Assembly (NCBI GenBank): GCA_001801405.1
Contig: MGXQ01000053.1
Coordinates: 1-5,242, forward strand
Direction: 5' to 3'
Source of the DNA: Gammaproteobacteria bacterium RIFCSPHIGHO2_02_FULL_42_13
GTDB taxonomy: Bacteria; Pseudomonadota; Gammaproteobacteria; UBA12402
DNA length: 5,242 bases
Under the pieces are notes generated by a model that worked only from the letters and a program-made list of their open reading frames with translations, had not been told where the DNA came from and searched no databases. Shown here piece by piece: positions 4,580 to 5,242 of the stretch (position 1 is the stretch's first letter; the number at the start of each line of letters is the position of its first letter). The position numbers and the translations under genes were made by a program.

Positions 4580-4609
4580 AATAGGGTGTCCCCCAATAGG
4601 GTGTCCCCT
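4580..4609. repeat. Tandem 15-bp repeat, two copies
   Basis: AATAGGGTGTCCCC occurs at 4580-4593 and again at 4595-4608, with a period of 15. It lies directly after the PEP-CTERM stop codon in transcription sense. GGGGACACCC-type motifs recur in some genomes as dispersed elements; their role here is unknown. Confidence 0.75.
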
Positions 4610-4612
4610 ACT

Positions 4613-5242
4613 TTACTTCTTCCTGCGCAATCTCCTCACCGCCAGCGTCGCGCCGCCCAAGAGGAACAGCGTTGTCGAAACCGGCTCGGGGGCAGTGGTA
4701 GTTGCAGCGCCAAACTCCACGTTGTCAATAATTGCGCCCCAGGTGTAACTCCTTGAATCCAGCGCCACCTTACCTATACCTGAGCTGTCAAAAAATCCCC
4801 AGAATACAGGTGTACTGCCTGGGACCGAGACCGACCCTGAATAAAGCAGGCTGGTCTTATCGGGACCATAGACGTTAATATCAGCTACGTCAGGATAACC
4901 GGTAAACGCGCTAAAATCTAAACCTAAGGCATTTGTCGGATTCAAAAAATCAATATAAAGTGTCGCAGGGGGATTTCCGGAATAGGCGCTAAGTATATTC
5001 CTTGAATTTTGGCCAAACCAATCTTTCCCGTTCCACTGTATGCCTGTCTCGCCTATAAAATTTACTCCGTCTATGACCAAGCCCGGCCCCTGACCTTGAT
5101 AGATAGTCGATGAATTCAGGATATAATTTGATCCGAGTTCAACCACTGCATTCCCGTTGTCAATCTGGAATGACTCAAAATCCTCGGTCACCGCGCCGCT
5201 TCCGAGAATGCTGTCCAGCGTCGCGCGATCTGAGAGGACATC
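4613..5242 (-). CDS. PEP-CTERM sorting-domain protein, 5' end beyond the window
   Basis: The frame is open to the window edge: the codons before the GTG at 5191 read DVLSDRATLDSILGSGAVTE and lead smoothly into DFESF, so that GTG is internal and the visible 209 residues are the C-terminal part. The body is rich in Gly, Asn, Ser and aromatics, with beta-type strands (TLYIDFLNPTNALGLDFSAF, INVYGPD, KVALDSRSYTWGAIIDNVEF), resembling the jelly-roll-like ectodomains common in this class. The C-terminus carries the full sorting signal: PEP (visible residues 185-187) in TAPEPVSTT, a hydrophobic segment LFLLGGATLAV and a basic tail RRLRRKK. Exosortase recognises this signal at the inner membrane for export to the surface or matrix. 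The ligand or role is unknown. No exosortase gene is visible. A terminator follows. Confidence 0.85.
   Translation of the reverse strand, partial: DVLSDRATLDSILGSGAVTEDFESFQIDNGNAVVELGSNYILNSSTIYQGQGPGLVIDGVNFIGETGIQWNGKDWFGQNSRNILSAYSGNPPATLYIDFLNPTNALGLDFSAFTGYPDVADINVYGPDKTSLLYSGSVSVPGSTPVFWGFFDSSGIGKVALDSRSYTWGAIIDNVEFGAATTTAPEPVSTTLFLLGGATLAVRRLRRKK

Noticed and set aside
4613..5191. PEP-CTERM gene starting at the GTG at 5191
   Set aside because: The frame is open to the window edge with family-like sequence (DRATLDSILGSG), there is no ribosome-binding site, and no signal peptide follows the GTG, so the start lies outside.

Overview
The window looks like a gene-dense piece of a bacterial chromosome with a patchy, accessory character. 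Every convincing gene lies on the minus strand, so transcription runs from high to low coordinates. A protein with a C-terminal PEP-CTERM sorting signal points to a Gram-negative bacterium with an exosortase system. Combined with HEPN/MNT genes, an unsecreted papain-like peptidase and several short dispersed repeats, this would fit an uncultured PVC-type lineage such as Omnitrophota, but that placement is a guess.

Layout in transcription order. (1) 5242-4613: 3' part of a PEP-CTERM exported protein, followed by small repeats and a clear Rho-independent terminator at 4538-4505. (2) 4455-2855: promoter, a six-codon leader ORF and a secreted single-HKD PLD/Nuc-type protein with a long C-terminal region containing a winged-helix-like stretch; its last residues look out of frame. 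(3) 2952-2673: a graveyard with a short palindrome, a possible plus-strand coding remnant and the last 27 codons of a glycosyltransferase. (4) 2619-874: a compact three-gene operon from one sigma70-type promoter whose -10 lies in a 21-bp palindrome: a RelE/ParE-like toxin candidate, a long XRE-type antitoxin/regulator and a papain-family (C1A-like) cysteine peptidase. (5) 806-1: a second promoter with a 16-bp palindrome over its -10, driving a winged-helix MNT nucleotidyltransferase and an overlapping HEPN gene. The HEPN gene appears broken by an out-of-frame internal deletion.

A 33-bp repeat occurs three times in the same orientation (841-873, 2640-2672, 4474-4506). Each copy lies at a transcription-unit boundary, 18-34 bp upstream of the -35 of the next promoter. 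Two copies directly abut a stop codon and the third starts in the T-tract of a terminator. The repeats cut the window into modules of about 1.8 kb and are the strongest structure that gene calls do not explain.

The best candidates for something undescribed are the toxin / long antitoxin / cysteine peptidase operon and the boundary repeat. The peptidase might act on the antitoxin or on the toxin's target, but nothing in the sequence proves this.
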